Program-made: the position numbers and the translations under genes | In this document: positions 32,340-44,030 of the stretch, piece after piece | Layout of the letters: the number at the start of each line of letters is the position of its first letter | Position numbering within the stretch: the stretch's first letter is position 1 | Notes under the pieces: generated by a model | Told to the model about the DNA's origin: nothing | Databases searched by the model: none | The model's input: only the letters and a program-made list of their open reading frames with translations | Source: Vibrio qingdaonensis | GTDB taxonomy: Bacteria > Pseudomonadota > Gammaproteobacteria > Enterobacterales > Vibrionaceae | DNA length: 64,000 nucleotides | NCBI RefSeq assembly: GCF_026191675.1 | Contig: NZ_JAKRRY010000012.1 | Location: forward strand, 62,001 to 126,000 | Reading direction: 5' to 3'

Positions 32340-33845
32340 TTAGTCCTCCGTCAGAGGTTTGAATCGACGTAGCTCTGTTAGACGGTAACCAGTGTAAGTA
32401 CCGACCAAAAGAATGGTGCCAAGGATAACCAGTTGCAGCCCGATAAAGTTGAACGTGAGATGCTGAATGTATGGATTGGTCATCGCAACATAAACCATCA
32501 CTGCCGTTAGCAGAGAACCGCCACCTTGTAGCACAACCTCTTTTACGCCTTCTTCTTCCCACAAAATAGACATACGTTCGATTGTCCAAGAAAGGATAAT
32601 CATAGGGAAGAAGGTAATGGATAGCCCTTCGGTAAGGCCGATCTTAAAGGCCACTACAGTAAAGACGGAGATAATCAATATAACGGTGATGATTACCGCC
32701 GATATTCGGGCAACGAGCAGCAAGTTAAGTTTGGACAGGTAACTTCGAATCACCAAGCCAGTACCAACAATAAGCAAGAAACCGACAATACCCGTGACCA
32801 GTTGTGTTTGTACAAATGCCACCGCAATCAATACCGGCATAAAGGTGCCTGATGTTTTCAAGCCAACCAACACTCGCAACAAAACAACGATAAGCGCACC
32901 AATTGGGATAAGCATGATGGTCTTAAACATTGCTTGCTCTTCCAGCGGTAGGCTGTGAATCGAGAAGTTAAGTAGGTTGTCAGAATCGACCTTACTGTCG
33001 GTGGCTTCTTGAGCACTGACTTCTTGAGCAATCATCGTAAAGTGTACTTTACTGTCTTTACCACCGACCACATCAAGTAATGAAACGTTAGACTCATCCC
33101 AGACGAGAAGGTTTTTCTTCTTCTCGCCTTCATTGGCTTCTGGTGCGAAAATCTGCCACTTAGCGCCATCCCAGACTTGGATCATTTGTTGGATGGATTG
33201 ACGACGGCGACCATCTTCCAGCTCGATGACACCAACCACTTTGCTAGGAATCTCAGCGTACGCTAACAATTTTGCCGCTGCTTGAGTCTTGTTCATCGTA
33301 TTAAGAATGAGGGCAGAGTTTTGACTATCTACGTCATTGAGGGTTTTGATGAGCTCACGGGTAAACGTGATGTTGTCCGATGAACGACTGTTTGCTCGCT
33401 CGATAAGCGCGGTTGCAGCGGCTTCTTCAGGCCCATCGAATGTTGGAATAACGATGTCACCCGTTGGTGGTTCTGAGTTGGCGACGGCTTGGTCATCGAC
33501 AAGGAATTGAGTTTTGTAGTAGATAGTTTGCGGTCCATGAGCTTCACGAATAGACCATTCTGCTCGTCGACCTGCGTCTGTTTCAACGTAAGAAATGCCG
33601 TAACCTGGCGAAGACGCCGACTCACTAATGAGTGTAAAGCCTTCTTGCGTGTATGGCGCGGCTAAAGAGACTTTAGCGGGTTGGCCAGTCGCGTTAAACT
33701 CGACTCGGGATTCAATGTCCCAAACTTGACGAGCTTCGCCTGGGGTCCAAGGTACGCCGTAGGTTTCATGTCGAAGGACACTAAGCGCGATACCTATTGC
33801 AATCAGCACACCAACTGATAGAAAAAATGGAATACGTGAAGTCAT
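32340..33845 (-). CDS. Inactive transglutaminase-like protein with 7TM domain (UUP1 type)
   Basis: The 501-residue product has an N-terminal membrane segment (RIPFFLSVGVLIAIGIAL), a periplasmic domain of about 260 residues resembling a transglutaminase that has lost its catalytic Cys, and a C-terminal block of about seven membrane helices from near residue 310. This architecture (inactive transglutaminase plus 7TM) is known next to ATP-grasp ligases, where a role in moving or sensing a peptide has been proposed. The ATG at 33845 has AAGG six bases upstream. A TTG at 33851 is the less likely start. Confidence 0.82.
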   Translation of the reverse strand: MTSRIPFFLSVGVLIAIGIALSVLRHETYGVPWTPGEARQVWDIESRVEFNATGQPAKVSLAAPYTQEGFTLISESASSPGYGISYVETDAGRRAEWSIREAHGPQTIYYKTQFLVDDQAVANSEPPTGDIVIPTFDGPEEAAATALIERANSRSSDNITFTRELIKTLNDVDSQNSALILNTMNKTQAAAKLLAYAEIPSKVVGVIELEDGRRRQSIQQMIQVWDGAKWQIFAPEANEGEKKKNLLVWDESNVSLLDVVGGKDSKVHFTMIAQEVSAQEATDSKVDSDNLLNFSIHSLPLEEQAMFKTIMLIPIGALIVVLLRVLVGLKTSGTFMPVLIAVAFVQTQLVTGIVGFLLIVGTGLVIRSYLSKLNLLLVARISAVIITVILIISVFTVVAFKIGLTEGLSITFFPMIILSWTIERMSILWEEEGVKEVVLQGGGSLLTAVMVYVAMTNPYIQHLTFNFIGLQLVILGTILLVGTYTGYRLTELRRFKPLTED

Positions 33846-33899
33846 AAACAACCTTATTATTGTAATTTACTGTCCCTGAGAGTGTTATTCAAAAGAGAT

Positions 33900-34634
33900 T
33901 CATTCGTTAGAAGAAAGTATATATTGCTGACTAACGTCAACTAAAGCAATATCTTTGATGAATTCTCTTCCTAGTAATATAGGGTGGGTCATTTGAGAGC
34001 GATCTGCCAGTGTAAATTGCGCTTTTTCATGGATATTTCCAACACGGATCCACAATTCGATAACGGCGCGACGTTCGGCCTTTTCATTCGTAGATTGACG
34101 AATTTTAACATAACGAATAACGGGCGCCTCAATCCAACGCTTGTCTTGTGTTTTCGCTTTGTCATCGAGGAGGTGGAATTTTACCCACTGTTTGCCATCG
34201 CGCTCAAAAACTTGAATGTCGATAGCATTAAGAGATGAGGTGACAGCACCCGTATCAACGCGAGCATCGAATCGGCGATTGAGAATATCAAGGTCGACCT
34301 TTTCAACCGAACCTAAAACGACAGGCTTAGATGGACTTATATTGCGAGCAGGGGTGGTTTGTTTTTTCGGCTCAGCCAACTTTTCTACGGCTGAGTCTTG
34401 GTTGTTTTGCAGTGTTTCGATGCGCTTAGTCAGCGCAATCACTTCAGATTCAAGGCTATCAATATAGTCGCTTTGATTGCTTAGTTGTAGATCCAAATTC
34501 GTAAGGCGATTATCAAGGTGTTGTTCGGAGTTCTTGATCGCATTTAAGGTACTTTGGTGAAGTTCTTGGTGGTTTACAGAAGCGCAGCCAGCGAGAAGAG
34601 TGATGGCGACAAGCGGTACCAAGCGTTTGTACAT
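33900..34634 (-). CDS. Retropepsin-like lipoprotein (Zn_protease/RimB-like domain)
   Basis: The 244-residue product is a lipoprotein with the lipobox LLAGC, Cys17. A heptad-like coiled coil covers about residues 25-80 and a Pro/Lys-rich linker follows. The C-terminal domain begins at VLGSVEKVDLDILN and has ARVDTGAVTSSL at about 125-136, which is the aspartic-protease-like DTGA motif (Asp127), and later HPILLGREFI. The family is annotated as ATP-dependent zinc protease or RimB-like, but the motif points to a retropepsin fold. It is first of the three-gene unit, 54 bases before the 7TM gene. Confidence 0.82.
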   Translation of the reverse strand: MYKRLVPLVAITLLAGCASVNHQELHQSTLNAIKNSEQHLDNRLTNLDLQLSNQSDYIDSLESEVIALTKRIETLQNNQDSAVEKLAEPKKQTTPARNISPSKPVVLGSVEKVDLDILNRRFDARVDTGAVTSSLNAIDIQVFERDGKQWVKFHLLDDKAKTQDKRWIEAPVIRYVKIRQSTNEKAERRAVIELWIRVGNIHEKAQFTLADRSQMTHPILLGREFIKDIALVDVSQQYILSSNE

Positions 34635-34692
34635 CTTAAATCCTAAACAGTTGTGGTAAATTGGAATGAATTGAGGCGGATTTTAACGCATC

Positions 34693-34718
34693 GAATAGGG
34701 AGTGCGATACTCCCTATT
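34693..34718 (-). terminator. Hairpin after cmoB
   Basis: AATAGGGAGT and ACTCCCTATT pair around a short GCG-centred loop. The T run is weak, so terminator activity is likely but not certain. Confidence 0.55.
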
Positions 34719-34783
34719 GTCAGAGCTGCGTCAGACTTATAAGCCTTTGGTAAATATCATAAGAAATGAGAAGCCAAGTGAAT

Positions 34784-35761
34784 TTAGTTGCTTGGATTGT
34801 CAGCGACGAGGATCGCTCTTCGTGGGGCTGGGTAGCCTTCAATCGTCTTTGTTGGATCATTGGGATCCAGATAATCAGGTAAAGAGTTATGCGTCATCCA
34901 CTCAGTCGTGCGTTGCTCGCCGACTGACGTCACGTTTTCGTCCACAATGCGTACATTCTCAAAGCCTACTTTTTCTAACCACACTTTTAGCGCAGGCGCA
35001 GATGGGAAGAAGTAAACGTTGCGCATTTGTGCATAACGGTCAAACGGGACAAGTACGGCGTTTTCATCGCCATCAATCACGAGAGTCTCAAGAATTAACT
35101 CGCCACCGGGAACTAACTGGTTTTTGAGCTGGATCAGGTGGTCAAGTGGAGAGCGACGGTGATAGAGCACACCCATGCTAAAAACCGTATCAAAGGCTTC
35201 AAGCTCTGGTAGCTGCTCAATTCCTAACGGCAATAAGTGCGCTCGCTGGTCATCGCCCATCAGCTTGCGAATGGCTTCAAACTGGACCAGAAACAGGTGC
35301 GATGGGTCGATACCCACACAAAGGCGTGCACCTTCGCCTAGCATGCGCCACATATGGTAGCCATTACCACAGCCAACATCTAAAACTGAGCGATCTTTGA
35401 GTGGCGTGATGTGGGGTAATACACGATCCCATTTCCAATCTGAGCGCCACTCAGTGTCAATGTGAATATCATGGACAGTATAAGGCCCTTTGCGCCAAGG
35501 GTGGAATGTACGAAGTAGGCTTTCTAGCTTCTTCATTTCACCGACGGGCAGTGCGTCTGAATTGGAAAGCGTGACGCTGGTTTTTAGGTCAATGTTATCC
35601 GGAGTACCCGTTTGGATTTTCGCCAAAGCTCGTAGCCAGCGGTCGAAATCGCCATGTTGGGCATTTTGCCAGTCTGTCAATTGTTGAGGAAGAACCGTTA
35701 GCCATGGTTGTAAACGCGTGTCTTGGGCAATGAGTTGATAAAAATTTGCAAAGTTAAACAT
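34784..35761 (-). CDS. cmoB: tRNA U34 carboxymethyltransferase
   Basis: CmoB transfers a carboxymethyl group from carboxy-S-adenosylmethionine (made by CmoA) to 5-hydroxyuridine 34 of tRNA. The 325-residue product has [16 protein letters not shown], the SAM-type motif, and [15 protein letters not shown] further on. The N-terminal start [14 protein letters not shown] matches the family; an in-frame extension to 35818 was rejected. It lies 20 bases downstream of cmoA, in the same operon, as in enterobacteria. CmoM, for the next methylation, is at 18 kb in this window. Confidence 0.95.
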   Translation of the reverse strand: MFNFANFYQLIAQDTRLQPWLTVLPQQLTDWQNAQHGDFDRWLRALAKIQTGTPDNIDLKTSVTLSNSDALPVGEMKKLESLLRTFHPWRKGPYTVHDIHIDTEWRSDWKWDRVLPHITPLKDRSVLDVGCGNGYHMWRMLGEGARLCVGIDPSHLFLVQFEAIRKLMGDDQRAHLLPLGIEQLPELEAFDTVFSMGVLYHRRSPLDHLIQLKNQLVPGGELILETLVIDGDENAVLVPFDRYAQMRNVYFFPSAPALKVWLEKVGFENVRIVDENVTSVGEQRTTEWMTHNSLPDYLDPNDPTKTIEGYPAPRRAILVADNPSN

Positions 35762-35781
35762 GGGACTCTCGATATATTGAC

Positions 35782-36558
<777 letters not shown>

Positions 36559-36655
36559 CTATTCAAGTGTACTTGTCATTATATGAAGCCATTCTTTACT
36601 CACCGTGGCTACAGGTGGTGTGAGTAGGTTGCTCTTATCGATAAAGGTAACCGTT

Positions 36656-36697
36656 AGTACTTATGACATCGCAATGAGTACTTAAAACATCGCAATC
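36656..36697. repeat. 21-bp tandem duplication spanning the DUF72 stop codon
   Basis: Two adjacent 21-bp units (36656-36676 and 36677-36697) differ at about three positions. The second unit encodes the last residues and stop of the minus-strand DUF72 gene; the first lies just downstream. Confidence 0.8.
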
Positions 36698-37596
36698 TGA
36701 TGTTCATCAGCGTTAGGAGGAAAAGACGCTAAAGAGGGCAAAGATATCGGGTGATTGGCACCAGGTACTTGATTGATACCAGGTACTTGTCCTATATGCT
36801 GTTGTAACTGCGTATATAATTGCAGCGCCAATTCTGGAGCGTACTGATTATCCGGAGTGTGAATCATGAGATAGGGCTGTTTGCCTTGGGCAATCCATTC
36901 TGGCAGTTTGCTCAGCCAGGGTTTGAAAAATGGATTGTTTGCTTCGAGATCGGGATGACCAATAAACCGAATCATGGGGTGTTGCCCAGTAGAAATGGCA
37001 TGAACCGGTACTTTGGGCTTGTTATTGTGAGCGTCTATCACTGCTGGTGAGTTGGGTTCAGCGGCAAATACTGGGCGGCTATCCATGATGATTCGATCAA
37101 TGCCATGCTCAAGTAGCCATTGATTGAGCGCTTTCTCGTGCGGGCCCTTTTGAAAAAAGGCCGGGTGGCGAACTTCCACACCTAATGGCATATCGTTAGG
37201 GAAATACTGGCAAAATGATTGCAGAGCAGGGAGATCGTTAGGGCCAAAGCGGCGTGGGAGCTGAATGGTCAGCATGCCCAGCTTTTCTCTTAGCGGTGAC
37301 ATCGTGGCTAAAAAATCGTGGAGTGGCGCTTGGCAATGTCTTAGTTGTTGCTCATGGGTAATGGATTTTGGCAGTTTAAACGTAAAGCGAAAGTGTTCGG
37401 GTGTCGCTTTATTCCAATTATTCACCGTGTTGTCGCTTGGGGTCGCATAGAATGTCGTGTTGCCTTCTACAGTATGGAATACCGACGCGTAACGCTCGAG
37501 CCTTTGGCTCGATTTCGTGCCAGAGCCATAAAACGAATGAAGCCAATCATTATGTGACCACATCGTCAGGCCCAACCGTAAACTTAGCTCACTCAT
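36682..37596 (-). CDS. DUF72 family protein (YecE-like)
   Basis: The 304-residue product belongs to DUF72/YecE, a TIM-barrel family of unknown function. RLGLTMWSHNDWLHSFYG, FHTVEGNTTFYATPS, FTFKLPKSITHE and GVEVRHPAF are typical family blocks. There is no signal peptide. Near the C-terminus QVPGINQVPGANHP is encoded by an 18-bp in-frame duplication (36754-36771 and 36772-36789), and the stop codon lies in a second tandem repeat. It is upstream of, and divergent from, aspS. Confidence 0.87.
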   Translation of the reverse strand: MSELSLRLGLTMWSHNDWLHSFYGSGTKSSQRLERYASVFHTVEGNTTFYATPSDNTVNNWNKATPEHFRFTFKLPKSITHEQQLRHCQAPLHDFLATMSPLREKLGMLTIQLPRRFGPNDLPALQSFCQYFPNDMPLGVEVRHPAFFQKGPHEKALNQWLLEHGIDRIIMDSRPVFAAEPNSPAVIDAHNNKPKVPVHAISTGQHPMIRFIGHPDLEANNPFFKPWLSKLPEWIAQGKQPYLMIHTPDNQYAPELALQLYTQLQQHIGQVPGINQVPGANHPISLPSLASFPPNADEHQIAMF

Positions 37597-37818
37597 ATTA
37601 CCTTCTACTGCGCTTTTGTTGATATTTTGTCCGTTTAACTAATCAGACTAAGTCTGACGGCAATTAAACACAATAAAACTGTCAAATTAGGTCGATTTTA
37701 GACGATTTTCCGAGTATAAATGAACCTTTAATTTTGTATGTGGGTATTGTGGTTGTTTCCATCGCCGCTTCTCGTACAATTTGATTTTAATTAATAATTG
37801 GAAATTGGGAAATTCATT

Positions 37819-39594
37819 ATGCGTAGCCATTACTGTGGTCACCTGAACAAGTCCCTTGCAGGACAAACTGTAGATTTGTGCGGCTGGGTTAATCGTCGCC
37901 GTGATTTAGGCGGTCTTATCTTTATTGATATGCGAGATCGTGAAGGTATCGTTCAGGTAGTTGTCGATCCAGATATGGCGGATGTGTTCGAATTGGCAAG
38001 CCAACTTCGTAACGAATTCTGCATCAAGCTAACGGGCGAAGTTCGCGTTCGTCCAGACAGCCAAGTGAATAAAGACATGGCAACGGGTGAAGTTGAAATT
38101 TTGGCGTCTGGCCTAGAAATCATCAACCGTTCTGACGTGCTACCTCTTGATTTCAACCAAACGAATACAGAAGAACAGCGTCTTAAGTACCGTTATATCG
38201 ATCTTCGTCGCCCAGAGATGAGTGACCGTATTAAGTTACGTGCTAAGGCATCAAGCTTTGTTCGTCGTTTCCTAGATGAAAATGGCTTCCTTGATATCGA
38301 AACACCAGTACTGACCAAAGCGACGCCAGAAGGCGCACGTGATTACCTAGTACCAAGTCGTGTTCATAAAGGGTCATTCTACGCATTACCGCAATCACCA
38401 CAGTTGTTCAAACAGCTGCTAATGATGTCTGGTTTTGACCGTTACTACCAAATCGTTAAGTGTTTCCGTGATGAAGACTTGCGTGCTGACCGTCAACCTG
38501 AATTTACTCAAATCGATATCGAAACCTCATTCATGTCGGCTGAGCAAGTTCGTGAGACAACAGAAAAAATGGTTCGCGACATGTGGCAAGAGCTGCTTAA
38601 CGTTGACCTAGGTGATTTCCCTATCATGCCGTTCTCTGAAGCGATTCGTCGTTTTGGTTCAGATAAGCCTGATTTGCGTAACCCGCTTGAACTTGTTGAT
38701 ATTGCAGATCTAGTAAAAGATGTTGAATTTAAAGTCTTCTCTGGTCCAGCAAATGACGAGAAAGGCCGTGTTGCGGTTATCCGTGTACCAGGTGGCGCAT
38801 CACTGACTCGTAAGCTCATTGATGGCTACGGTGAGTTTGTTGGCATCTACGGCGCGAAAGGCCTAGCGTGGATGAAAGTGAACGATCGTGCTGCGGGCGC
38901 AGAAGGGGTTCAATCGCCAGTGGCTAAATTCCTAAGCGAAGATGTAATCAACGGTATTCTAGAGCGCACTGGTGCAGAATCTGGTGACATCATCTTGTTT
39001 GGCGCAGACAAAGCAAACATCGTGGCAGAAGCCATGGGTGCACTACGTCTTAAGCTTGGTAAAGATCTAGAGCTAACCGACAACGCAGCGTGGAAACCAC
39101 TTTGGGTTATCGACTTCCCAATGTTTGAAGAAGATGATGAAGGGAATCTGCACGCGATGCACCACCCATTCACATCGCCTCTAGGCATGACAGCGGAAGA
39201 GCTAAAAGCAAATCCAGCGGCGGCAAATTCAAATGCTTACGATATGGTTATCAATGGCTACGAAGTGGGTGGCGGTTCTGTCCGTATTCACAATGCAGAG
39301 ATGCAGTCAGCGGTATTTGGTATCTTAGGTATTGACGATGTTGAGCAACGTGAGAAATTTGGTTTCTTACTTGATGCGCTTAAGTACGGTACACCACCTC
39401 ATGCCGGTCTTGCATTCGGTCTAGACCGTCTAGTGATGCTGTTATGTGGCACAGAAAACATCCGTGATGTGATTGCTTTCCCTAAAACAACCGCGGCGGC
39501 GTGTCTATTAACGGACGCACCTAGCCTGGCTAACCCAGCATCGTTAGATGAACTGGCGATTGCAGTGAAAGCAGCAAAGAAAGACGCAGAATAG
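37819..39594 (+). CDS. aspS: Aspartyl-tRNA synthetase
   Basis: This class II synthetase charges tRNA-Asp. The 591-residue product has the OB-fold anticodon domain ([20 protein letters not shown]), the motif 2 region [18 protein letters not shown], the bacterial GAD insertion, and motif 3 [25 protein letters not shown] is the family N-terminus, so the ATG at 37819 was chosen rather than the in-frame start 21 bases earlier. It is followed by a strong terminator. It is the bacterial AspRS type. Confidence 0.97.
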   Translation: MRSHYCGHLNKSLAGQTVDLCGWVNRRRDLGGLIFIDMRDREGIVQVVVDPDMADVFELASQLRNEFCIKLTGEVRVRPDSQVNKDMATGEVEILASGLEIINRSDVLPLDFNQTNTEEQRLKYRYIDLRRPEMSDRIKLRAKASSFVRRFLDENGFLDIETPVLTKATPEGARDYLVPSRVHKGSFYALPQSPQLFKQLLMMSGFDRYYQIVKCFRDEDLRADRQPEFTQIDIETSFMSAEQVRETTEKMVRDMWQELLNVDLGDFPIMPFSEAIRRFGSDKPDLRNPLELVDIADLVKDVEFKVFSGPANDEKGRVAVIRVPGGASLTRKLIDGYGEFVGIYGAKGLAWMKVNDRAAGAEGVQSPVAKFLSEDVINGILERTGAESGDIILFGADKANIVAEAMGALRLKLGKDLELTDNAAWKPLWVIDFPMFEEDDEGNLHAMHHPFTSPLGMTAEELKANPAAANSNAYDMVINGYEVGGGSVRIHNAEMQSAVFGILGIDDVEQREKFGFLLDALKYGTPPHAGLAFGLDRLVMLLCGTENIRDVIAFPKTTAAACLLTDAPSLANPASLDELAIAVKAAKKDAE

Positions 39595-39698
39595 AAAGTC
39601 TTAGCAACGTTGGTAAACGAACATGACCAAGGTTGCTCGCTTTTGATGACTGACTTTCGTCTGTTGCTCTTTTGGCAACATCGATGATAGTGAGTAAA

Positions 39699-39727
39699 AA
39701 GATCCCGCTAAGGCGGGATTTTTTTTA
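39699..39727 (+). terminator. Rho-independent terminator after aspS
   Basis: ATCCCGC and GCGGGAT form the stem, followed by eight T. Confidence 0.92.
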
Positions 39728-39799
39728 TCTGATTTACGGATAGTAAAATGAAGTTTAGGTATAGTGAAACAAAGCTTAGGAGCGACAGCGTTGTAATTT

Positions 39800-40321
39800 A
39801 TGTCAATTATTCTTGGTATTGATCCCGGATCGCGTATTACGGGCTATGGTGTTATTCGGCAACAGGGCCGACACTTGTATTATCTTGGCAGTGGCTGCAT
39901 TCGTATGTCCGAAAAAGAGCTGCCCGGACGCTTGAAACAAATTTACGCAGGGGTGAGTGAAATTATCACTCAGTTCCAGCCGGACGTATTTGCGATTGAA
40001 CAAGTGTTCATGTCGAAAAACGCCGACTCAGCACTCAAACTTGGGCAGGCGAGAGGCAGCGCAATTGTTGCTGCCGTTAATCACGATTTGCCAGTTCACG
40101 AATACGCCGCTCGACTGATTAAACAAGCGGTGACGGGCTCGGGTGGTGCCGACAAGGTACAAGTTCAGCATATGGTGATGAGCATGTTAAAGTTGGCAGC
40201 AAAACCCCAAGCGGATGCGGCAGATGCGCTGGGAGTGGCGATTTGTCATGCGAACACTAACAAAACACTGATTGCATTAGCGGGCAAAGCCACCGGAGCC
40301 AAACGAGGGCGTTATCGTTAG
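39800..40321 (+). CDS. ruvC: Holliday junction resolvase RuvC
   Basis: RuvC cuts Holliday junctions bound by RuvAB. The 173-residue product has the RNase H-like fold with [14 protein letters not shown] (Asp8), FAIEQVF with the next catalytic acid, and [14 protein letters not shown] carrying the last acids. In many gammaproteobacteria yebC precedes it and ruvA follows at once. Here neither is so: aspS ends 205 bases before it, and a chemoreceptor gene separates it from ruvA. Confidence 0.97.
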   Translation: MSIILGIDPGSRITGYGVIRQQGRHLYYLGSGCIRMSEKELPGRLKQIYAGVSEIITQFQPDVFAIEQVFMSKNADSALKLGQARGSAIVAAVNHDLPVHEYAARLIKQAVTGSGGADKVQVQHMVMSMLKLAAKPQADAADALGVAICHANTNKTLIALAGKATGAKRGRYR

Positions 40322-40480
40322 TCAGCGTACGATGGTTAGCGTTAGCTATCACTCTGGCGGTAGCCATTATTCTAACCTTAGCATTTGCATCGCTGATATT
40401 AACAAGCTTAACGATAGCTAGCCCACAGTTTCGAGCCAAATCAGAAAAAGCCATTGTTAAATTATTGTTAACTTCTATAA

Positions 40481-40510
40481 TTGGTCCGATGAGTTAAGTC
40501 AAAGGACCAA
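40481..40510 (+). promoter_or_regulatory. Inverted repeat over the chemoreceptor gene ribosome binding site
   Basis: TTGGTCC (40481-40487) and GGACCAA (40504-40510) can pair across a 16-base loop. The right arm includes the GGA of the Shine-Dalgarno AAAGGA, ten bases before the ATG at 40517. Folding could limit translation. Confidence 0.4.
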
Positions 40511-40516
40511 ATAACA

Positions 40517-41959
40517 ATGAAAAACAACGTCATATGGCACTACTTTATTTTAGATTCTGATCGCCTAGCGCATATTCAACTCAGAAAAGCAGAGATCACC
40601 GCGGTATTTGCCATTGTTGCACTGGTCGTTGGCCTATATAGCGCGATTAAATGGCATGGCAATGGTCATGCTGCGTTGTTTGCCACATCCTTGCTATTAA
40701 TTTTCCTCGAGTGTGTGTCACTAGCGTTGCTTCGTTGGACTCACGGAATCACCATAGCGCTGAATGTGGGTTTTCTCGGTATGACAAGCCATGCACTCAA
40801 CATCATTTATCAGAGCGGTGGCATTGTTGATTCTACCCAAGCATTTTGGGCACCGTTGCTTATTGTTGCTTTTTACCTGTCCGCATCACGCATTATGGCG
40901 TTAACTTGGAGCGTAGGGATTGTATTGATCACCGGCACGTTGACGTATCTGCACACTAGCGGTTATAGCTTCCCGCAAATACAACTTTCTGCCAGCAAGC
41001 ACAACATTGAAATCTGGTCAGGGATGATTCTACCGTTATTGGTGATTTGTTTTGCACAAAGCTTTACCTCAAAACAGAAAGAAAGCGCCATTACTCGTGC
41101 AGAAAAAGCGCTACAAAATAGTCAGTTACAAGGAGAGAAAGCCACGCAAGGACAAGCGAAATTAGATGCTACCTTCGTGGTTGTTAATGAAAGCGTAGAA
41201 GAGCTTGATGGCGTGATACACCACGTAAACACGCAATCGTCTCAGCTGAAAGACAACGTGCAGTCACTCGGGCTAAACAGTGCCTCGCAAGCAAGTGCGG
41301 CAGAAGAGATGAGTCAACAGCTAGAACAACTCTCAGCCTTTACGCAAGACTCGGTGGTGTTCATGTCGCAAGTCATGCAACAAACCGAAGCGATAAAAAC
41401 GCAAGCGGAAAGCAGCAGCGAAATGCTCAACGCATCAACGCAAGCGATCACTAATATCGATAAAAGTAACCAAAAAGTCGTCTCGGTGATGGAGCTTATT
41501 ACGACCGTGGCGGATCAAACCAATCTACTCGCGTTAAATGCCGCAATTGAAGCTGCGCGAGCGGGGGAGCACGGCCGGGGCTTTGCCGTGGTTGCCGAAC
41601 AAGTGAGGGAACTGTCTTCTAAAACCAGTAATTCAGTAGAAGAAATTCGTGCGTTAATTGGGGATAGCCAGCGTGAGATTAATTCTGGTCAGCAGACGAT
41701 CCAAACGACAGTGACGGAATTGAGTCAAATGATCCAACAGGTGCAAGTGATCTCAACGGAAATAAGCGACCTGAGTCAACTGGTCAGCCAGCAGAATCAG
41801 GCCATTGGCGAACTGGATCAAGCAAGCAGTGAAGTGGCTCATTCGGTGGCGGACAGCAAGTCGGTTGCCGATGATATTCAAATTATTACCGAGCAGCTCA
41901 ATCAGCAGATTAATGAAGGAACAGAATTGTCAGAGCGGTTACGTACGGTACTCGCTTAA
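40517..41959 (+). CDS. Methyl-accepting chemotaxis protein with multi-pass N-terminus
   Basis: The 480-residue product has about five or six hydrophobic segments in the first 185 residues (for example [16 protein letters not shown] and [12 protein letters not shown]), with no sizeable periplasmic ligand domain and no clear HAMP domain. The C-terminal half is a chemoreceptor signalling coiled coil whose tip reads [20 protein letters not shown] and [15 protein letters not shown]. It should control CheA and hence flagella. There is no CheR-docking pentapeptide at the C-terminus (ends RLRTVLA). It lies between ruvC and ruvA, with a hairpin after it. Confidence 0.92.
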   Translation: MKNNVIWHYFILDSDRLAHIQLRKAEITAVFAIVALVVGLYSAIKWHGNGHAALFATSLLLIFLECVSLALLRWTHGITIALNVGFLGMTSHALNIIYQSGGIVDSTQAFWAPLLIVAFYLSASRIMALTWSVGIVLITGTLTYLHTSGYSFPQIQLSASKHNIEIWSGMILPLLVICFAQSFTSKQKESAITRAEKALQNSQLQGEKATQGQAKLDATFVVVNESVEELDGVIHHVNTQSSQLKDNVQSLGLNSASQASAAEEMSQQLEQLSAFTQDSVVFMSQVMQQTEAIKTQAESSSEMLNASTQAITNIDKSNQKVVSVMELITTVADQTNLLALNAAIEAARAGEHGRGFAVVAEQVRELSSKTSNSVEEIRALIGDSQREINSGQQTIQTTVTELSQMIQQVQVISTEISDLSQLVSQQNQAIGELDQASSEVAHSVADSKSVADDIQIITEQLNQQINEGTELSERLRTVLA

Positions 41960-42022
41960 ACACCAATAAAAACACGGTTAACCAACAAAAATACAGTTAT
42001 TGGCTCATCAGCTCCCTTCTAA

Positions 42023-42048
42023 AATAACTGGATACCCATCCAGTTATT
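42023..42048 (+). terminator. Hairpin after the chemoreceptor gene
   Basis: AATAACTGGAT and ATCCAGTTATT form a perfect 11-bp stem around ACCC. There is no real T run after it. It lies between the chemoreceptor gene and ruvA. Confidence 0.55.
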
Positions 42049-42091
42049 CTATATCCTAAGTCCTATTACAAATAGCATGAGAAATTAAACT

Positions 42092-42712
42092 GTGATAGGA
42101 CGATTACGCGGAATTCTAGTAGAAAAGCAGCCACCTGAGCTCTTAATTGAAGTCGGGGGCGTAGGCTATGAAATTCAAATGCCAATGAGCTGTTTTTATG
42201 AATTACCAGAAGTCGGCGAAGAAGCCATCATTTACACACATTTTGTTGTTCGTGAAGATGCTCAGTTGCTATACGGTTTTAATTCTGTCAGCGAAAGAGC
42301 CCTATTTAGAGAAGTGATTAAAGCCAATGGCGTGGGCCCTAAACTTGGTTTAGGTATTCTGTCTGGCATGTCAGCGAGCCAGTTTGTTTCTTGTGTTGAA
42401 CGTGAAGACATTTCTACGCTAGTGAAGCTTCCTGGTGTCGGTAAAAAGACCGCAGAACGTTTAGTGGTTGAAATGAAGGACCGTTTGAAAGGGTGGGGCG
42501 CAGGGGATCTGTTTACGCCTGCAACCGATGCCGCACCAATGGATGGGATGGAGTCGTTGCGCTCAGCAAACAGCGCAGAAGATGAAGCGGTCGGCGCTTT
42601 GCTTGCTCTTGGCTACAAGTCAGCACAAGCAACAAAAGTTGTCTCGCAAGTGGCGAAACCAGGAATGAGCAGTGAAGCGCTTATTCGTGATGCATTGCGC
42701 TCAATGGTGTAA
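42092..42712 (+). CDS. ruvA: Holliday junction branch migration protein RuvA
   Basis: RuvA binds the four-way junction and loads RuvB. The 206-residue product starts at a GTG ([14 protein letters not shown]) and has the OB-fold N-domain, two helix-hairpin-helix motifs ([14 protein letters not shown] and [16 protein letters not shown]), and a C-terminal RuvB-binding domain ([14 protein letters not shown]). It is 30 bases upstream of ruvB. It is about 130 bases downstream of the chemoreceptor gene. Confidence 0.96.
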   Translation: MIGRLRGILVEKQPPELLIEVGGVGYEIQMPMSCFYELPEVGEEAIIYTHFVVREDAQLLYGFNSVSERALFREVIKANGVGPKLGLGILSGMSASQFVSCVEREDISTLVKLPGVGKKTAERLVVEMKDRLKGWGAGDLFTPATDAAPMDGMESLRSANSAEDEAVGALLALGYKSAQATKVVSQVAKPGMSSEALIRDALRSMV

Positions 42713-42742
42713 GCTTAGTAGCGATTCAATAGAGATAAAAAT

Positions 42743-43750
42743 ATGATTGAAGCCGATCGCCTTATAGCCCCAGAAAATCCCGTTTTTAAAGACGAGGATG
42801 TCATTGATAGGGCAATTAGACCAAAAAAGTTAGCCGACTACGAAGGTCAGCAGCATGTTAGTGACCAAATGGAGATCTTCATTAAAGCAGCGCAGCTGCG
42901 AAATGAACCGTTGGATCACTTATTGATCTTTGGTCCGCCGGGTTTGGGTAAAACAACTCTTGCTAATATCGTTGCCAATGAGATGGACGTTAATATTCGC
43001 ACCACGTCTGGTCCGGTGTTAGAAAAAGCCGGTGACTTGGCCGCGTTGTTGACCAACCTTGAAGAAAATGATGTGTTATTTATTGATGAAATACATCGAT
43101 TAAGCCCAATGGTTGAAGAGATCTTGTACCCAGCGATGGAAGACTATCAGCTAGACATCATGATAGGCGAAGGTCCTGCGGCGCGTTCGATTAAAATTGA
43201 TCTCCCACCTTTTACTCTCATCGGCGCGACGACCCGAGCAGGGTCCCTAACGTCACCGTTACGTGACCGTTTTGGTATTGTGCAGCGTCTTGAGTACTAC
43301 AAAATTGCCGATTTGCAGCGCATCGTGCAAAGAAGCGCCGCTTGTCTTAACTTATCAATGGAGCCGGAAGGCGCGTTAGAAATAGCACGTCGTGCTCGTG
43401 GTACGCCTCGTATCGCTAACCGGTTGCTTCGCCGAGTTAGAGACTACGCCGAAGTAAAAGGTGATGGGCACATTTGTTCGGATATTGCTGATAAAGCCCT
43501 TAACATGCTGGATGTCGATCACCAAGGCTTTGACTATATGGACCGTAAGCTATTGCTCGCCATTATGGAGAAGTTTTCTGGGGGACCGGTTGGTTTAGAC
43601 AACCTTGCCGCGGCGATTGGTGAAGAAAAAGACACCATTGAAGATGTCATTGAGCCTTATCTCATTCAACAAGGCTACTTGCAGCGTACTCCACGTGGAA
43701 GAATTGCGTCAGATCGCGCGTATCTGCATTTTGGTATCGATAAGTCATAA
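42743..43750 (+). CDS. ruvB: Holliday junction branch migration ATPase RuvB
   Basis: RuvB is the AAA+ motor that drives branch migration with RuvA. The 335-residue product has Walker [12 protein letters not shown], Walker [10 protein letters not shown], sensor 1 GATTRAG, the arginine finger region SPLRDRFG and the C-terminal winged helix ([17 protein letters not shown]). It follows ruvA with a 30-base gap. Confidence 0.98.
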   Translation: MIEADRLIAPENPVFKDEDVIDRAIRPKKLADYEGQQHVSDQMEIFIKAAQLRNEPLDHLLIFGPPGLGKTTLANIVANEMDVNIRTTSGPVLEKAGDLAALLTNLEENDVLFIDEIHRLSPMVEEILYPAMEDYQLDIMIGEGPAARSIKIDLPPFTLIGATTRAGSLTSPLRDRFGIVQRLEYYKIADLQRIVQRSAACLNLSMEPEGALEIARRARGTPRIANRLLRRVRDYAEVKGDGHICSDIADKALNMLDVDHQGFDYMDRKLLLAIMEKFSGGPVGLDNLAAAIGEEKDTIEDVIEPYLIQQGYLQRTPRGRIASDRAYLHFGIDKS

Positions 43751-44030
43751 CGCTCATTCATTGCAACAATCGATAATTACAAAATCATTTTTTGTTTTTG
43801 TTACTACTCATTAGCATGCAGTTAATATAACACTGCATGCTAATGGCGCATTATAGGTGCGCTACCTACCATCATCTTGCTCTATTGATTTTACTATAAC
43901 CCCTTACTACTAAAGGGTTGCTTCTCGTAATCTGCGCTTTCTCGCTGCTCCCCAATCTCGTTACAAATGCCGACCAAAATTGATCTGTGTCATTGTGATT
44001 AAAGATTGTACAATCAACTCCTTGTCTTTA

